The position numbers and the translations under genes are program-made. Below the pieces are notes generated by a model. The model saw only the letters and a program-made list of their open reading frames with translations, was not told the origin of the DNA and did no database searches. Positions 30,000 through 41,690 of a stretch of DNA of 64,000 nt are shown one piece after another. This DNA is from Chrysophaeum taylorii. Lineage: Eukaryota > Sar > Pelagophyceae > Pelagomonadales > Pelagomonadaceae. Every line of letters begins with the position of its first letter. Within the stretch, counting starts at the first letter, position 1. Location: assembly GCA_029834535.1 (NCBI GenBank), contig JAQMWT010000181.1, positions 1-64,000 of the forward strand, written 5' to 3'.

Positions 30000-32150
30000 G
30001 CATTATACTTGGTTTTCCTGGTCGTCCCGCATTTCCGACCAGGTTTACAGGTTATAACGACATCCCAGTTAAAAGCTCTCAAAGTTCAGGCAACGGACCC
30101 GCCGTTGCCGCAAATGCCATATTTGTATGAATTTCTGAAAAACTCCACTTCAGACCCTCATGACTACAAAACACTTTTAAAAACCACTGCTGTAGTTATC
30201 GCTCATCGACAGACTAACGGCCTCCTGTCACTGCCATCTCATCCTAAGCATGTATTCGCCAATGTGGTCAGCTTCCACACTCGTCGCGAGATGTCCCTCA
30301 AGGATGAAATCGCAAACATTACGCAAAAAGTCGCAAAAACACGCTCGCAGTCCCATTTTCTCGATTTTGCCAAATTGCAAGCTTATTCTGCTTTTCTGGC
30401 GGAATCTTTCAAACTGCCGAGCCCCTATTTAGAATATGCGCTCACTGGTACCGCGGTCCTCTCTGTGTTCACACAACCCCCTCCGCTGCACACCGCCAAT
30501 ATCGCAGGTGGACTCCACCAAGAAGGCCTCACCTCCTTTCGCAAACGCTTCGACAAACGCATTATTGTCGTTGTCACCTGTGAAATTAACCCCACCATGC
30601 ACGCCCGCGCGCAACAGGTGTTCCCGGATGTCAGCATTACAGGGATCTCAGGCAGCTTACTGCGCCCTTCAAACTGGCAAACTACGACTGCCTCGACTTG
30701 AGATGGCTGTCTTCACCCTGCCCTGTCAACACCCAGCGTAATGAAGGAATATGATGGCCATGCAACTCCAGCGACTGCCGATCTTTTGGTCAAAGAACAA
30801 GCCCGCTTTGTTCGTTGCATGCTCTCGACATACACCACTGTCGATGACGTTCCACCATACCCGAAAACTCATCACGAGTGCACGCAACTCGCCAAACACT
30901 ATCAATGTGTGGGCTACTTTCGACACTCCGGTGTCTACAACGCCTCAACCTTCGGCGACGCCATAAGCAAGCACCGCTATCTCGCTGTCTTCGCTCGGCA
31001 CCCGCTATATGGCTACAATCTCCAGAAAACGGCCTCCTCCTGGTTGACATCCCCATCGAGCATGGTTCCCTTCTTGGACCCTAGTCACACCATCCCAGGA
31101 GATCTCTGGATACCCGCCCCCGCCCTTCGCGGCACTGTGACCCGCTCAACCTTGGATTACCATCAACAAAAGGCTATCTTCTCGTACACACCCGCCAACG
31201 CAGCTCAACTGTCGATTTACGAGAATGCACGCATCTGCCAAATGCTCGCACGTCCAAAGCAGCCTTTCATGGATCTTGGACTAGACGCAGACGGCACCCC
31301 CTATGCCTCCATGACTTCCATCCCGCACCTCCTGGTATTTACACTACTGCACAACCACTTGCTGCAACACCCCACTCTCGCCTCCTGGAACACGCTTCGC
31401 TGCTTCCACGCTTCCGAGTCAAAATGCGCCTACCAGCTGGATGGACTCGTCCCCGGCACCGCTGCTACCGCCCTTGCATGCGGCTACTTCACGCGCGCCT
31501 CGCTCACGCTCCATTCGCGCCACCCCCAGATCCTGGATTGCTCCCACCAAACCGCCGCTTTCTCGCCGCAACACGCCTTCTCCCTGTCTGTCCCCAAGGG
31601 CACCGCTTTTCTGGTCGTGGCCTTCACCACCTCCTCGGCTGCCGCGCACAGCTGCTCGCGTCCCTCCACGTGGGTCCACTACATGAATCGCTCGCACCCC
31701 GGATTTGCCGCGATCGATTCACGAGGGCGAATCACTCTCGATGACCCCACGGGACTCATAATGTCCGAAGCACGTCCCACTTACGCGGACTATGTCGGCC
31801 ACATCGGCGAAACGCTCCGGAAAAGCACCAAGTGCTACTCGGTCACTGGCTCGTACCCCGCCAACACGAGTCACTCCAACGCACTTCTGCTGGTCTCCCC
31901 CGAACGCATCCGATACGCGACTCTTGACGAAGTCGCAAAATTTGGACACCATTCGGACCCAGCGCTTCTCCGCTTGTTCCGCCAGCACCCACCGTTCTTC
32001 GCGTTCAAGGCACTGGCCAACGCTGTCCCACTTAACATGCTGCAGGCCAAGTACAGTGCTGCCCTCGCACATCACGCCTCGCATCACCACGTGGACCTTC
32101 ACATCGAATGGGGCGCCCTACGCAATGGCATTCCTAGCCCAGGAGACATC
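30000..32150 (+). pseudogene. CopB cytosine-5 DNA methyltransferase-like domain
   Basis: Motif I is recognisable near 30480-30640: ANIAGGLHQEG, then VVVTCEINPTMHARAQQVFP, which parallels the VAVEINP...F block of C5-methyltransferases better than in the other families. A Ser-Pro-Cys block near 30710 stands for motif IV, and VDDVPPYPK near 30845 for motif VI. GDAISKHRYLAVFARH near 30955 stands for motif VIII, with QxRxR poorly kept. A target-recognition region spans about 31010-31850. RIRYATLDEVAKFG near 31905 is motif IX, and FKALANAVPLNMLQAKYSAA near 32000 is motif X, an almost canonical NAVP. It is part of a broken element. Confidence 0.75.
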
Positions 32151-32399
32151 TGTCAGATCACGGAACTCTGCTCCAACATCGCCGGCCGCCTCCTAGCAGT
32201 TGAAGACCTCCACCTCACCTCCCTCTTCGGTGCGGTTGCAGGTCCTCACTGTGCTGCGATTCGCAAGTCACCCAACTCGAGAAACCTCGGAACGTTGCTT
32301 GCCGAAGCCACCGTTGCAAAGGTCAGAGTTGACAAGCGAGCCACCCGCCCGAGCACACCGACTGTTGCGCTGCCTCCTTTTCACAAGCCTGGCACCATT

Positions 32400-33340
32400 C
32401 AGCACGCTCAAAGAGTGCTCCTGGTCACCCGCTGGCACCGCATTCACCACCAGCAGCCCGAGATTCTTCGCCGCACGATCGCAGCTAATGTCACTAACCT
32501 CCGCCCAGGTGATGACCGGTATCTGCAGGACTGCACCGACTGCAAGCGCTGCCAGTCACGCGTCGGTTTCAGCCAGTAGAACGCTTATTGGTCGCATGGC
32601 GAACTGGCCTATGCCCCTGGCCAACATCTCCACATGGATGTGTCCTACCCGAGCATCCGCAAATGCTATGGTGGATTTCGTTACATCACGCACTTCGTGT
32701 GCGTTATATCGCCCCACAAATGGGTATACTTCCTGCGGAAACTGGACGCACAAGACGTTCTTGCAGGAATCCTCTACGTGGTCAACGTCGTAAAGGTCGA
32801 ATTCGATGTACATGTTAAAATGATATCATCGGACGCATTCTCGACATTCCGCTCCGAAGCCTTTCACCCGCTCAAAGTGCAACTTGGAGTCCAGTTTCAA
32901 ATCATTGGTCGCCACCTACACCAGCGGAACTTGGTGGAAAACATCATAAAAGAAAACACCAGGGGCACCGTCGTTCGCCTTCCGAATCTGCGCCATGTTC
33001 GCATCAAAGGGAAGCCCATCAGCGCCGAGTATTACCATCCGTTTGCTCTGCTGCACGAGATCCAAGCCGACAACCAACGCTCCCATGGACTGCCTTCGCG
33101 CACTCACATGTCTTGCACCGTCCCCAGGCGCATCATGTCGTCAAAGGCACCACTCTTGAAGCTCCTCCCATTTGGCGAACCAGTCACTTTCGTATACCCG
33201 CGAAGCCATCAAATGGAGCCCTCCAGCGTCTCGGCCTCCTACTTCCACAGCAACAATTATCTGCCTAACCTCCCGGGCACTGGCAGATTTAGCCGCGATG
33301 TCCACAGCCCCATCCTGCTTGTACATCAAGGGAAGTAAGG
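32400..33340 (+). pseudogene. CopB integrase
   Basis: The zinc-binding domain reads WHRIHHQQPEILRR...QDCTDCKRCQSR (HHCC). The catalytic core has HLHMDVSYP (first Asp), MISSDAFSTFRSEAF (second Asp) and RNLVENIIKE (Glu), so the D,D,E set is visible. This is a Copia integrase joining element DNA to the host. It is interrupted, as in the rest of CopB. Confidence 0.78.
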
Positions 33341-34240
33341 GAAAATCGTCACGTCAAACGACTTCCACGTCGACGCAGATATGCCTGTTAATCGCAACAA
33401 GGAAATTGAGCTCATTAAAATCTGCTCGTACATCAAGGGAGGTATTGGAAAATCGCCACTTCAAACGACTTCCACGTCGACGCAGATATGCCTGTTAATC
33501 GCAACAAGGAAATTGAGCTCATTGAAGCACAGGCACAGTCTCCAACAAACTCACGGCAAGATAACCCGCCCCCAGCCATCAGCAACCAGCCGATGCCGGA
33601 ACTTGGACAGGAATCACGAAATGAGGGCGAGACTCGCAATCACGACCACGACGACAAACCTCACGATAACACGGATCCAGCTCAAAACTCTGCCACCAGT
33701 CCAAGCTCCGATAGTGACGAGCCACCCGAACAGGACTTTTCGCTCCTCAACAGGCCTCCTCCAACGGACGGCAGTATCCCGATGCCAAAGCGACACGACC
33801 AATTACAGGTTATTCTCGACGACTCAGGCTTTACCCCTGTCATTGTGCATCGCAACCAGAGTGACAAACTCAAAGCAGATCTCAAGGACGACCGCGGTTT
33901 CCGCATTCCTAAAGATCAACTCTACATCGTGAAACTCTACATCGTGAAACGTGTTGACTATGGGCAGCTGTTCACCAGGCGCATTATCGCCTCAGAGTAT
34001 GGTCGCAACTGGAAGTACCAACAGGATCAGCCCACGGCACGCGCCACAGCCAACATGTCTAGCACATTGATGTTCCTTATCAGTGTCCGCGCTTTGCACC
34101 GAGGGCATGCCGCCAGCCTCGCGTCCGGATTGAACATAAGGAGACATGCTAAGCCACCGGACGATGTACCGATAGGATGCCTCCTCGCGCACACTACTAA
34201 AGATTACGGCATATTGGGTGGCAGCGCGTTTGATCTGTAG
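33341..34240 (+). pseudogene. CopB integrase-RT linker with a tandem repeat
   Basis: A hydrophilic linker (NPPPAISNQPMPELGQESRN, DSDEPPEQDFSLLNRPPPTD) follows integrase. Its start carries a tandem repeat of about 108 bp (around 33320-33535). The later part has IPMPKRHDQLQVILDDSGF. No enzyme motif is seen. Confidence 0.55.
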
Positions 34241-34261
34241 AGAGAAACAGACGCCGGGCTC

Positions 34262-36409
34262 TTGCATGTCGACTTCCCACAGATGCCGTATCATTCGTCT
34301 GTTCTAGTTGACCATCTGGACAACGATAACACTGTCCTCGAGAACTACGTGTGCCATGACAATTTGTCACCGGCAGAGTACTATGCGCGACAATGGAACC
34401 GAGAATTCTGCTGTATGAGTTCCTCCCTGTTATGGGACATCTCCGCGCACCAGCACTACCACATAGTTTCTCGTCATATACATGCTTTCATGCACGACTC
34501 CGGCGAACTCGATCACCTTTTTCTAAGTCTAAGTGACCCGAACCAAGACATACTTCAAGAAGTCATGGACTATGACTTGCAGCACATCGACCACGTCGAG
34601 TTGCAGCTCGTGACTGCAGATGACATTGTCTATGAGCTCAAGGGCCTCAGCGAAGAAGATAAGCTCAAGCACATCGCTTCAATTCGCTAGAAGATTGAGG
34701 GATTATGCTCTAGTGGCGTCTTCAAGCTGGAGCCATTGCCGCCGGATCGTTCGTCAATATCGACGAAACTCGTGCTAAAGATCGAGTATTTTGCTGACGG
34801 CACTCCGGACCGCTATAGGGCTCACCTAGTTGCCCGAGGTTTCTTGGCACGCGTCGGCATCGATTTCCAAGCCACCTCTTCACCGACCGCGATGCTCGCC
34901 ACCAACCGGTTATTGCTCGCCATCGCCGTGAAGCACAAGCTCCCCGTCGCGCACGCGGACATCCCACAGGCCTTCATCCAATCGGCGCTTCATCGCCCGG
35001 TATGGATCGATTTGCCTCATGGTATTTGTGTCTCGCAGAACCTCATTCAGCAAATACACAAGAACCACCCAGAGTCCAAGCTAGCTCTGCGACTCGTCAA
35101 GGCACTCTATGGTCTCAAACAGTCAGCTTTGTTGTGGAACATCAAGCTTGACTCGTTCCTTCGACAACACGAGTTCGAACGCTCGCAAGTCGACACTTGT
35201 CTCTACATAAGCTGGGATCGATCTATCAACAGATGGGTTCTCCTATCCGTTTCCGTCGACGATCTTTTGATCACTGGTACCAACACCGCCAAAATTGCGT
35301 TTCTTCGCACTGCCTTGGAGAAAGAATATGGCAAAGGCACCTGGCACGACAATATTCGATTTTTGTTTGGTATCGATGTGCATTACAATGTATCCGCTGG
35401 TCATCTCACTATGAATGTCGCAACAAAGATCAATAAAATACTCGCCGAACCTAAGCTCGACATTCGCGGTTCGGACGTACCACACTCTAATTTGCTCCAT
35501 CATAAGCCTTCGGCTAAGCTTCTCTCCGATTTGGCTCCTACCCTCGACATTCTTCGCAAACATATTCCTCATTATTGTGGCACTAGTATCTACCTCTCCG
35601 TTACATGTCGCCCTGATATTACAACTCTGTGCAACAAATGCTGCAAAGGCATGCACAATCCTGAGCAGACTCATCTTCTGCACTTGTGTGTTTTACTTCG
35701 CTAATTGAAGGGTACTCCGAATGACTATTTAGATTATTCATCCGACTGCCCTTCCATTACGCCCTTTATTCGGCACTTGATCACCAACTATCCTGAATTG
35801 CATCATCTTAGTTCGCCCATTATTTGTTTCACTGATGCCAGTTTTGCAGACAATTCCGAACCCCGCTTACGATCTCACTCTGGTGCTTGTATTTTCGTTG
35901 TTGGCAGTCTCGTATTTTGGTCTAGTAAACGACAGACACTCACGGCCAAGAGCACCATGGAAGCCGAACTCATCGCCGCTGGCGCGGTTGCTGATGAATG
36001 TCAATGGTTTCATAAGACCTTTTCTTCCCATCCCTATTTATTTTCGTGTGATCAAGCTCACGCTACCCCCCTGCTTATCGACAATGCTAGCGCATTTCAT
36101 GTTGCTAATCACCCTAAAGTCAGTGCTCCCTCTCGTCATATTAACTTACGAGAATTTCGCATCCGTGACTACCAAGCCAATTCTGTGATTCGTCCCCTCT
36201 GGTGTCCTACTCAGTACCAGATTGCCGATCATTTTTCGGAACTTCTTTCTCGCACTTTGTTTCACAAGTTCAAGAACGCCCATGGTGTTCATTCCACCTC
36301 TTCTTCACCACCATCTCATCTAGTCCACCTTCCCACTTCTCTTCCACCATCCGACTCCGTTCAAAACACTCTTCACGTTCTTGTTGACGGGAAATCTCTT
36401 CCTGTTTAG
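34262..36409 (+). pseudogene. CopB reverse transcriptase and RNase H
   Basis: RT motifs: STKLVLKIEYFADGTPDRYR, HLVARGFLARVGIDF, VAHADIPQAFIQSALHRPVW, LYGLKQSALLWNIKLD and the catalytic SVSVDDLLITG. RNase H: CFTDASFADN, SHSGACIFVVGSLVFWSSKR, KSTMEAELIAAGAVADE and WCPTQYQIADHFSELL. This Copia RT is clearly different from CopA/CopC and closer to generic Copia. It ends about 45 bases before the 3' LTR. It is interrupted in a few places. Confidence 0.88.
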
Positions 36410-36645
36410 TTTGATCCGGATTTTGCTCGGTCCCGAGTTCAATCTGTGAGGGCGTAGAGATATAAAATTCTATTTAGGGCTAGTACCCCCCTATCCTAGG
36501 GTTACGGAGCAAGCTCGAAGGTTAGCGAACGTGCGCTGATCAAAACAACTTAGATTGGCGGGCGTGAGAGCGTCGAGCTGAAATGAGAGTGGGGTGGGAG
36601 GGTGTAAGGGGTGTAAGGTGTAAGCAAGGACGGCAAGGCGTTAGC

Positions 36646-38250
36646 CTAACCGTCCGGGCGCCGCCAGGGGCCAGGCGGCCGAGAGGCGTAGGGGCCGTTG
36701 GCGTTTCTGTGAGCGTCTAGGCGCTCCCTGAAGTGCGCCTGTGCGTAGTGCCGTTGCCGGAGGTGGGCGGTAGCTGCACCGCCTTCGACATACTGGAGGC
36801 CTGCTAGAAGGAGACGGGCACGCTCACGATGCACCGTGATGGAGAGGCGCCTGTAGAGGCGCGTTTTCTGAGCCGCCGTGGCTGCCGCGAGGGAAGGAGC
36901 ACCCTCCTTGAGGCCGGTGTTGATACCAATTTGACGGGCAAAACGGTGGAGGAGACCAAGTAGATTGTCACTACCCTCCGCGAAATTACCAACTACAAAC
37001 CCCAGCACGGGCCCGAACTCCGCAAGGCGGCCCCGGAACGGACCCCGCGAGGCTGCCGGGTCGACCCCGCAGAATTTCCTGTCGGCGTACGCAGCGTGCG
37101 CGACGTATTCGCGTTGGATGTCGTTGGCCCGCTTGTCGACTGGGCTCGGGGTGCCATCGCGGCGGCGATCGACGTTAGTGGTCGGATACCGCGACGGGCA
37201 GAATACGATCGTCTTGACCTCGCCGAGGCGGAGACCGCCCGGAGTAGGCGTTCCCGGTGGCTCCGCGATTGAAAAGTCAGGAACGAGCCTCGACGTGGAC
37301 TCGAAAGAACGGAAAGCACGACGGGCGAGGGGCGGGGCGCAATTCCAGAACAAGCCCAAGGGCTCGACCGTGTGCCGGACGCCCCCTTCTTGCAGGAGGC
37401 CACTCAACACGTAAAGCACCGAGTCGTGCATGCAGGACCGAGCTCCGTTACGGTTGACCAAGCGATGGTCCGTGAGCAAGACGTTGCCGTGCGGGTCGAG
37501 AACCCGCTGGGTGTCGCCAATAATGCCACGTCCGGACAGCGGTACGCAGGCTGGCGACGGCAGCCCGACGTAGTTGGCAACGACTCCCGGGAAGTCGCTG
37601 TTCGGGAATGCCAGAGATGGCGAGGGCCATGAAGCCACCCAGGCGGTGGAGAGCTTGTCGGTGCACAGGTAGGACGCCTTGATGACGTCACGCGCAGGGA
37701 GAGCACGAAGGCTCGCCTCAAGGCGCTCAGCTCGAAGAGCCTCGCGTTGTCTCGTCACGGCCCGCTGTACCTTCCCGTACGGGGCTCCGGCCGATGTGTC
37801 AATGCCCGCGCATTGTACTGGCGCGGCCAATGGGCCCTCGCCAGGCCTCCCGGTGTCCGCCTGCAAACGGCTCCAAGCGCCACAGAAAGTGCGGGCCAGC
37901 AAGGACGTTGGTTGGGACGCCGCAAGGGTCGCGAAGCGCGAGCTCATGTTGGCCTCGTCGAAAGAGTTACGCCCCAGCAAGGGCGCGAGCGGCTCGCAGA
38001 AACCGCGCACTGTGCCGCCCATGGCCGGAGAGCGGCTGAGCATGCGGGGGAGGACCGCACAGGCGGTCCCGGCGAAAGCCGCATCAGCGACATCGGCACG
38101 CGAGCGCAATCCAAGGCCACGCAGCCGACTGGGTAAACGCAGGCGGTGTGTCGCAAAGGGGTCCACAGCCACAATATCGCCGGCAGGGCCCAGCGCCGTG
38201 TAGTAGGAGTCAAGGGCCGCGGCGTCGAAACGGGTGAGGGCTGCATGCGA
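36646..38250 (-). pseudogene. Element R C-terminal region with a PD-(D/E)xK-like nuclease candidate
   Basis: The 508-residue frame (start at 38172, preceded by the same reading) begins with VDPFATHRLRLPSRLRGLGL and a helical region. Then comes ARSCMHDSVLYVLSG. The stretch SRLVPDFSIAEPP...GLRLGEVKTIVFC gives P-D and, about 20 residues later, E-x-K, the spacing of PD-(D/E)xK nucleases, followed by VDKRANDIQREYVAHA. This would place an endonuclease after the RT, as in R2-like elements. The assignment is motif-based only. Confidence 0.55.
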
Positions 38251-38299
38251 GTCGGCCGGGTAGGCGTGCTGGGCAACGTGGTCAGCAAGAGAGTAGCAC

Positions 38300-38812
38300 A
38301 GTAGTACATGACAGCATGGGCGGCATGGCGCGAGTGTGACGTGAGTGCACCTTGAATAGTTTCGATCTTATAGCACATTTTGTCGATTTTCTCGCTCACC
38401 TCTTGCCGGGCAAACGACGGGGTGCCAACCGCAATGCCGCCAATCGTGATGCCCTCACTCACGACCCTAATGCCGCGGAGAGTTCGAAACGAGCAGCCGC
38501 CCTCTGTGCGCCATTCCACTAGATCCTGGACGGAGGGGTCGTCCAAGACACGAAGACCCTAGGCCGGGCAGTGGAGGTAGGACTTGTCAAGCCGCAGTGT
38601 ACCGTTGCGCACCTTGATCTCATTCCCATACGCCAGAGCAGCCAGCACAGCTTCGCGTGGAGGGCCAGCCATGACGCCGTCATCGAAGAAAAAGCGGGCA
38701 CAACCCCCGTGCGAGCTGAGACGGTCGTCTGATGCCTTCTGCTCGGGGAAGGCAGCCACCGCGCACACAGCCGGGAAAGTGGGCATGCCCTGGCGTCCGC
38801 CGTTCTCTGAAC
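38300..38812 (-). pseudogene. Element R reverse transcriptase, catalytic box
   Basis: Right after the insert comes ENGGRQGMPTFPAVCAVAA (motif B, RQG), then GGCARFFFDDGVMAGPPRE, where FFDDG stands for the YxDD catalytic box. Further on, GGCSFRTLRGIRVVSEGITI and VSEKIDKMCYKIETIQG form the thumb. One in-frame stop lies near 38560, and the frame changes near 38300. Confidence 0.7.
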
Positions 38813-39202
38813 TAACTAACTAACTTCAGACCTCACCCGAGCATGGGAGCCAGGCCAGACAGGCAGGAGCCGATCCGGAATCACAGAGGAAAAATCACGC
38901 AGTTTGGGCTGAGGCGAGGGACGAGGACTCGTTGGTGACGGACCGCCACTGCGCGCGGTCTTGTGCGAAGTCGTGCAAAAGCGTCGCAGGCCGCAAACGT
39001 GTTGGTCCACGAACAATCGACCTGTCCGTCGCGTTCTGCCCAACCGAGCGAACCCCATCCCAGCGCGGACTTTCCGGGTGCTAACCGGCCAGCCCGGGAG
39101 GCGAGCAGGCACCGTCTCACTCCGGGACGGCCGGGGCCGCCGCAGGGAGCAAGCGTGTTAGGCGCCGTCCTCCATCGCAACCAACGGTTAGCGATCGCAG
39201 GG
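38813..39202 (-). mobile_element. Internally deleted LINE derivative (390 bp)
   Basis: It is bounded by CTCTGAAC (38805-38812 and 39203-39210). On the minus strand it has the 5' end of the LINE (start of the endonuclease frame, MPARLPGWPVSTRKV), then jumps to the last part of the RT 3' region (GACCGCGCGCAGTGGCGG) and ends in GCTCCCATGCTCGGG plus the (GTTA)n tail. The large interior is missing. It must have been moved by a full LINE, and it is the youngest insertion in its nest. Confidence 0.85.
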
Positions 39203-39694
39203 CTCTGAACGGAAGGAGGCAAAGTCGCCGTCAAGAACTATGGGGGAAACCGGCGTCAACTCGGCCTCTGCAAGGCGCCCGAGCGACGCAAGGTTGCCCC
39301 CTGCTGCGTAGCATCGCTGCGTCGCAGTTGCGCGTTCGATGTGGTTGAAGCAGTTCTCCTCATCGATCTTGATGATGGCAAAATCGGGACGTAGCTCCAA
39401 CAAAGAGCGCAGTCCAAAGATGAATGGAGAGATCCCGGGAGCCACGTCGACGCCGCACTGAACTGGATAGCAATGTGCGGCAACATCGTCACGGATTAGC
39501 AACGCGAAAGCGCGGCCAGTGGCTCTCGCGCGCACGCAGCCCATCGCAATAGGAAGCGCGTCCGGCACCGCGTCCGGGGACTCGAGAGGTTTCTTCGAGA
39601 GCGGCACGAGGAGGCTGGTACCGACGAAGGTGTAGTACCAGGCGGGAAGCTCGCCGGCAACGTACGCAGTCTCGAACTCGTTTACAAGAGACAT
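39203..39694 (-). pseudogene. Element R reverse transcriptase, middle part
   Basis: Motifs: GTSLLVPLSKKP, LPIAMGCVRARATGRAFALL (compare the RPIA...LRR block of many eukaryotic RTs), VQCGVDVAPGISPFIFGLRS and FAIIKIDEENCFNHIERA (motif A, IDxxNCFN with Asp). The frame then meets the inserted LINE derivative in the middle of motif B and resumes at 38812. Confidence 0.65.
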
Positions 39695-39706
39695 GACGCG
39701 CTGGGC

Positions 39707-41503
39707 CTACGGGCAGGGGAATTCGCACGCCAGAACTGAGAGATGCTCGTTCCGGAGCCCTGCGGGCCCGATCCCCGCCTTCGGTGGCAAGCGGCGATAA
39801 ATCTCGGTAAGGTCGAGGACAATACGCGGCGCGGAGCCGCGATCGAAGCCCCCAATCGAATGATTGCGCGACGGGTGTTTAGCTGCCTTCTGGGCGATAA
39901 CACGGGCATCGCTGGCGTTGGCGACGCCCAACCTGACAATAAGCGCGACGGCCTTTCCCAACTGACCGGCATGAATGAGGTTCATGACCCTGGTCAGATC
40001 GTGGGCCGGAGGAGCGCGCCGGCCGCGCGCACGTGCGTTATCCACGTCACGGACGAAGCAGTCAAATACACGCTCGTAGTCCCGACATTCCCACGCGTCA
40101 AAGCGGGCCGAGACAGCCGCGCGGCCGCGCTCGCCCCCGCGAATCGATCTGAAGAAGAGGAAGTGCGCGATAGTCAGCCACTTGATATCCCTCGAACGCT
40201 CCAAATCGTCGGCCGCGTCATTCCATCGCTGCGTTATGTCAACCATGGCCCGTGCCCAGCGCACTGCGACGTCGGAAAGGCACGGGTTCACGAAGACACG
40301 GAGCTGGTCCAGGTCGAGCTCGTCGATAACCGAACAGGGATTCGCAGGATCCCGACGTGCCATTGGGGGTGGGGACGGATATGCCGCGCGAAGATGATCC
40401 GCCGCTGTCTGGGCTCCAGCAGCGGCGGCAGCACGGTCCGCCGTGGCCGTAGCTCGCGCGGCCGAGGCAATGTCGGCAGCGTCGGCCGCCGCCGCCGCCG
40501 CAGCGCTATCTCGCAGTGCCTCCGCCTCCGCTGCGGCGGCCGCCGCATCGGCTACAGCTCGAGCATCTGCCGCCCGAGCTGCCGCCGCTGCCGCTTGAGC
40601 CGCCGCCGCCGCAGGGTCGGGAGCTGACTGTCGCCGTCGGCGCCCAGTGCCTATTGACTCTGACCGGCCAGGGTGTGGCTGTGAAGGTGGCGGTGGCGAT
40701 GGATTAGGGTGGCTGCGCGTACTCCGACCGTGTGTGCGCACGGACGAGTCGTCGCGCTCCTTACGGCATTGCGCAGGTCCGTCGAGGCGCCTGCAGGCGT
40801 ACTCCTGATCCACAGCTGCAGAGCGCTCCCGGGCGTATGCGACCGCGGCAGCAACAGCGGCTTCATTGTCCGTGGCGAAGGTCCCCATCAGTGGCGCGTC
40901 ACGAGCAGCGACAGCACGGTTGAGGGAAGCGAAGACCTGCTGTGCCTTGTACTCGTGGAACACCGAGAATCGAGCCGCGGCCGCCCCATCGATGGCCATG
41001 CGCACAATCCGCGCAGCCTTGCGGAATTCTGCGTTCGCCCGAGTCGACGAAGTAATCCCGAGCACAGCTCGGGCGGCGCCCATAGAGAAAGAAGCCGAAG
41101 CGCGTAGTCCATGGAGCGCGGCGTATTTGGTATTAATGAACTGCTCGACTTCACTCTGGGCGATGTGGAACACGAACGGGAGGGCTTGCTCAAGGGCCAA
41201 ACCGAGAGCGACAGCCGTCGAGTGCAAGGGCACGAATGCTGCCGCAACAGACAGACCGAGTGTGGTGACCAGTCCCCGACTGCCCATGGCCGTGAAGGCG
41301 GGACTGATGTCAACTATGGTCACCGACTCGAGCTTGTACGACGATGGGACGGAACGCCGAACGGCTCGCGCCTGGCGAGTGGGGTGGAAAGCACTCGCCC
41401 CGGATTCAGGGTCTCGGATCGGCCTCGCAAATCGCAGGTGTAGCATGCCGCGATGAAGACGGAGGAGCTTACCGCTCGTCGCTGTGTGGCCGCCGCGTCT
41501 CAA
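39707..41503 (-). pseudogene. Element R protein, N-terminal region to start of RT
   Basis: A 598-residue frame. Residues about 1-260 are unrecognised and Ala/Arg-rich. Residues about 300-385 are an Ala-dominated tract (PDPAAAAAQAAAAAARAADA and onward) that would form a long helix. After it come PCSVIDELDLDQLRVFVNPC, WARAMVDITQRWNDAADDLE and RIVLDLTEIYRRLPPKAGIG, which leads into the RT fingers. The frame ends with an amber stop and goes on in the same phase at 39694, so it is a pseudogene or a read-through product. Confidence 0.6.
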
Positions 41504-41690
41504 ATTCCCTCCATCACTTTCAACTTATCCTAGGGTTAGCACCTTCGCATCTCACACTAAACAAATCAGAAAACATCGCCGTGTTAGCAACACCGTGCTG
41601 TCCTCGTTGTTAAGAACAGGACAGGGCAGCCTACCACTGCTCTCGCTCTACCGGAGGGTAGCACAGTAGAAATTACTGTTCTCTAGATGC

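Larger units (their letters stand above)
36505..41525 (-). mobile_element. Element R, non-LTR retroelement with FFDDG-type RT and C-terminal nuclease-like domain
   Basis: This insert of about 5 kb on the minus strand is flanked by the perfect 13 bp duplication TATCCTAGGGTTA (36492-36504 and 41526-41538). No LTRs, TIRs or poly(A) tail are seen. GC content is high. From 41503 down it codes for a long N-terminal region with an Ala-rich coil, a reverse transcriptase, and a C-terminal PD-(D/E)xK-like region. The coding region has two in-frame stops (near 39707 and 38560) and a frameshift near 38300, and it is split by a short LINE derivative (38813-39202). It is related to LINE-type RTs, but its clade is uncertain. 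Confidence 0.75.
28400..41683 (+). mobile_element. CopB, Copia element carrying a diverged methyltransferase
   Basis: This third Copia lineage is inserted in A3 between DNMT-like domain and integrase. The host sequence TAGATGC is repeated at 28393-28399 and 41684-41690 (target duplication 5-7 bp). The order is partial 5' LTR, gag, protease, methyltransferase-like domain, integrase, linker, RT, RNase H and 3' LTR. The 3' LTR is split by element R (36505-41525). There is no ORF3. Without R the element is about 8.3 kb. It is broken at about ten places. Its sequence is more GC-rich than CopA and CopC, and the proteins are strongly diverged. Confidence 0.83.
36455..41683 (+). repeat. CopB 3' LTR, split by element R
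   Basis: The LTR pieces are 36455-36504 and 41526-41683. The sequence TATCCTAGGGTTA occurs at both edges of R as its target duplication. A short GAGGG run just upstream (36448-36452) may be the polypurine tract. Confidence 0.72.

Noticed and set aside
39743-40627. 294-residue plus-strand frame opposite element R
   Set aside because: Low-complexity Arg/Gly-rich shadow of the Ala-rich tract and RT of R.
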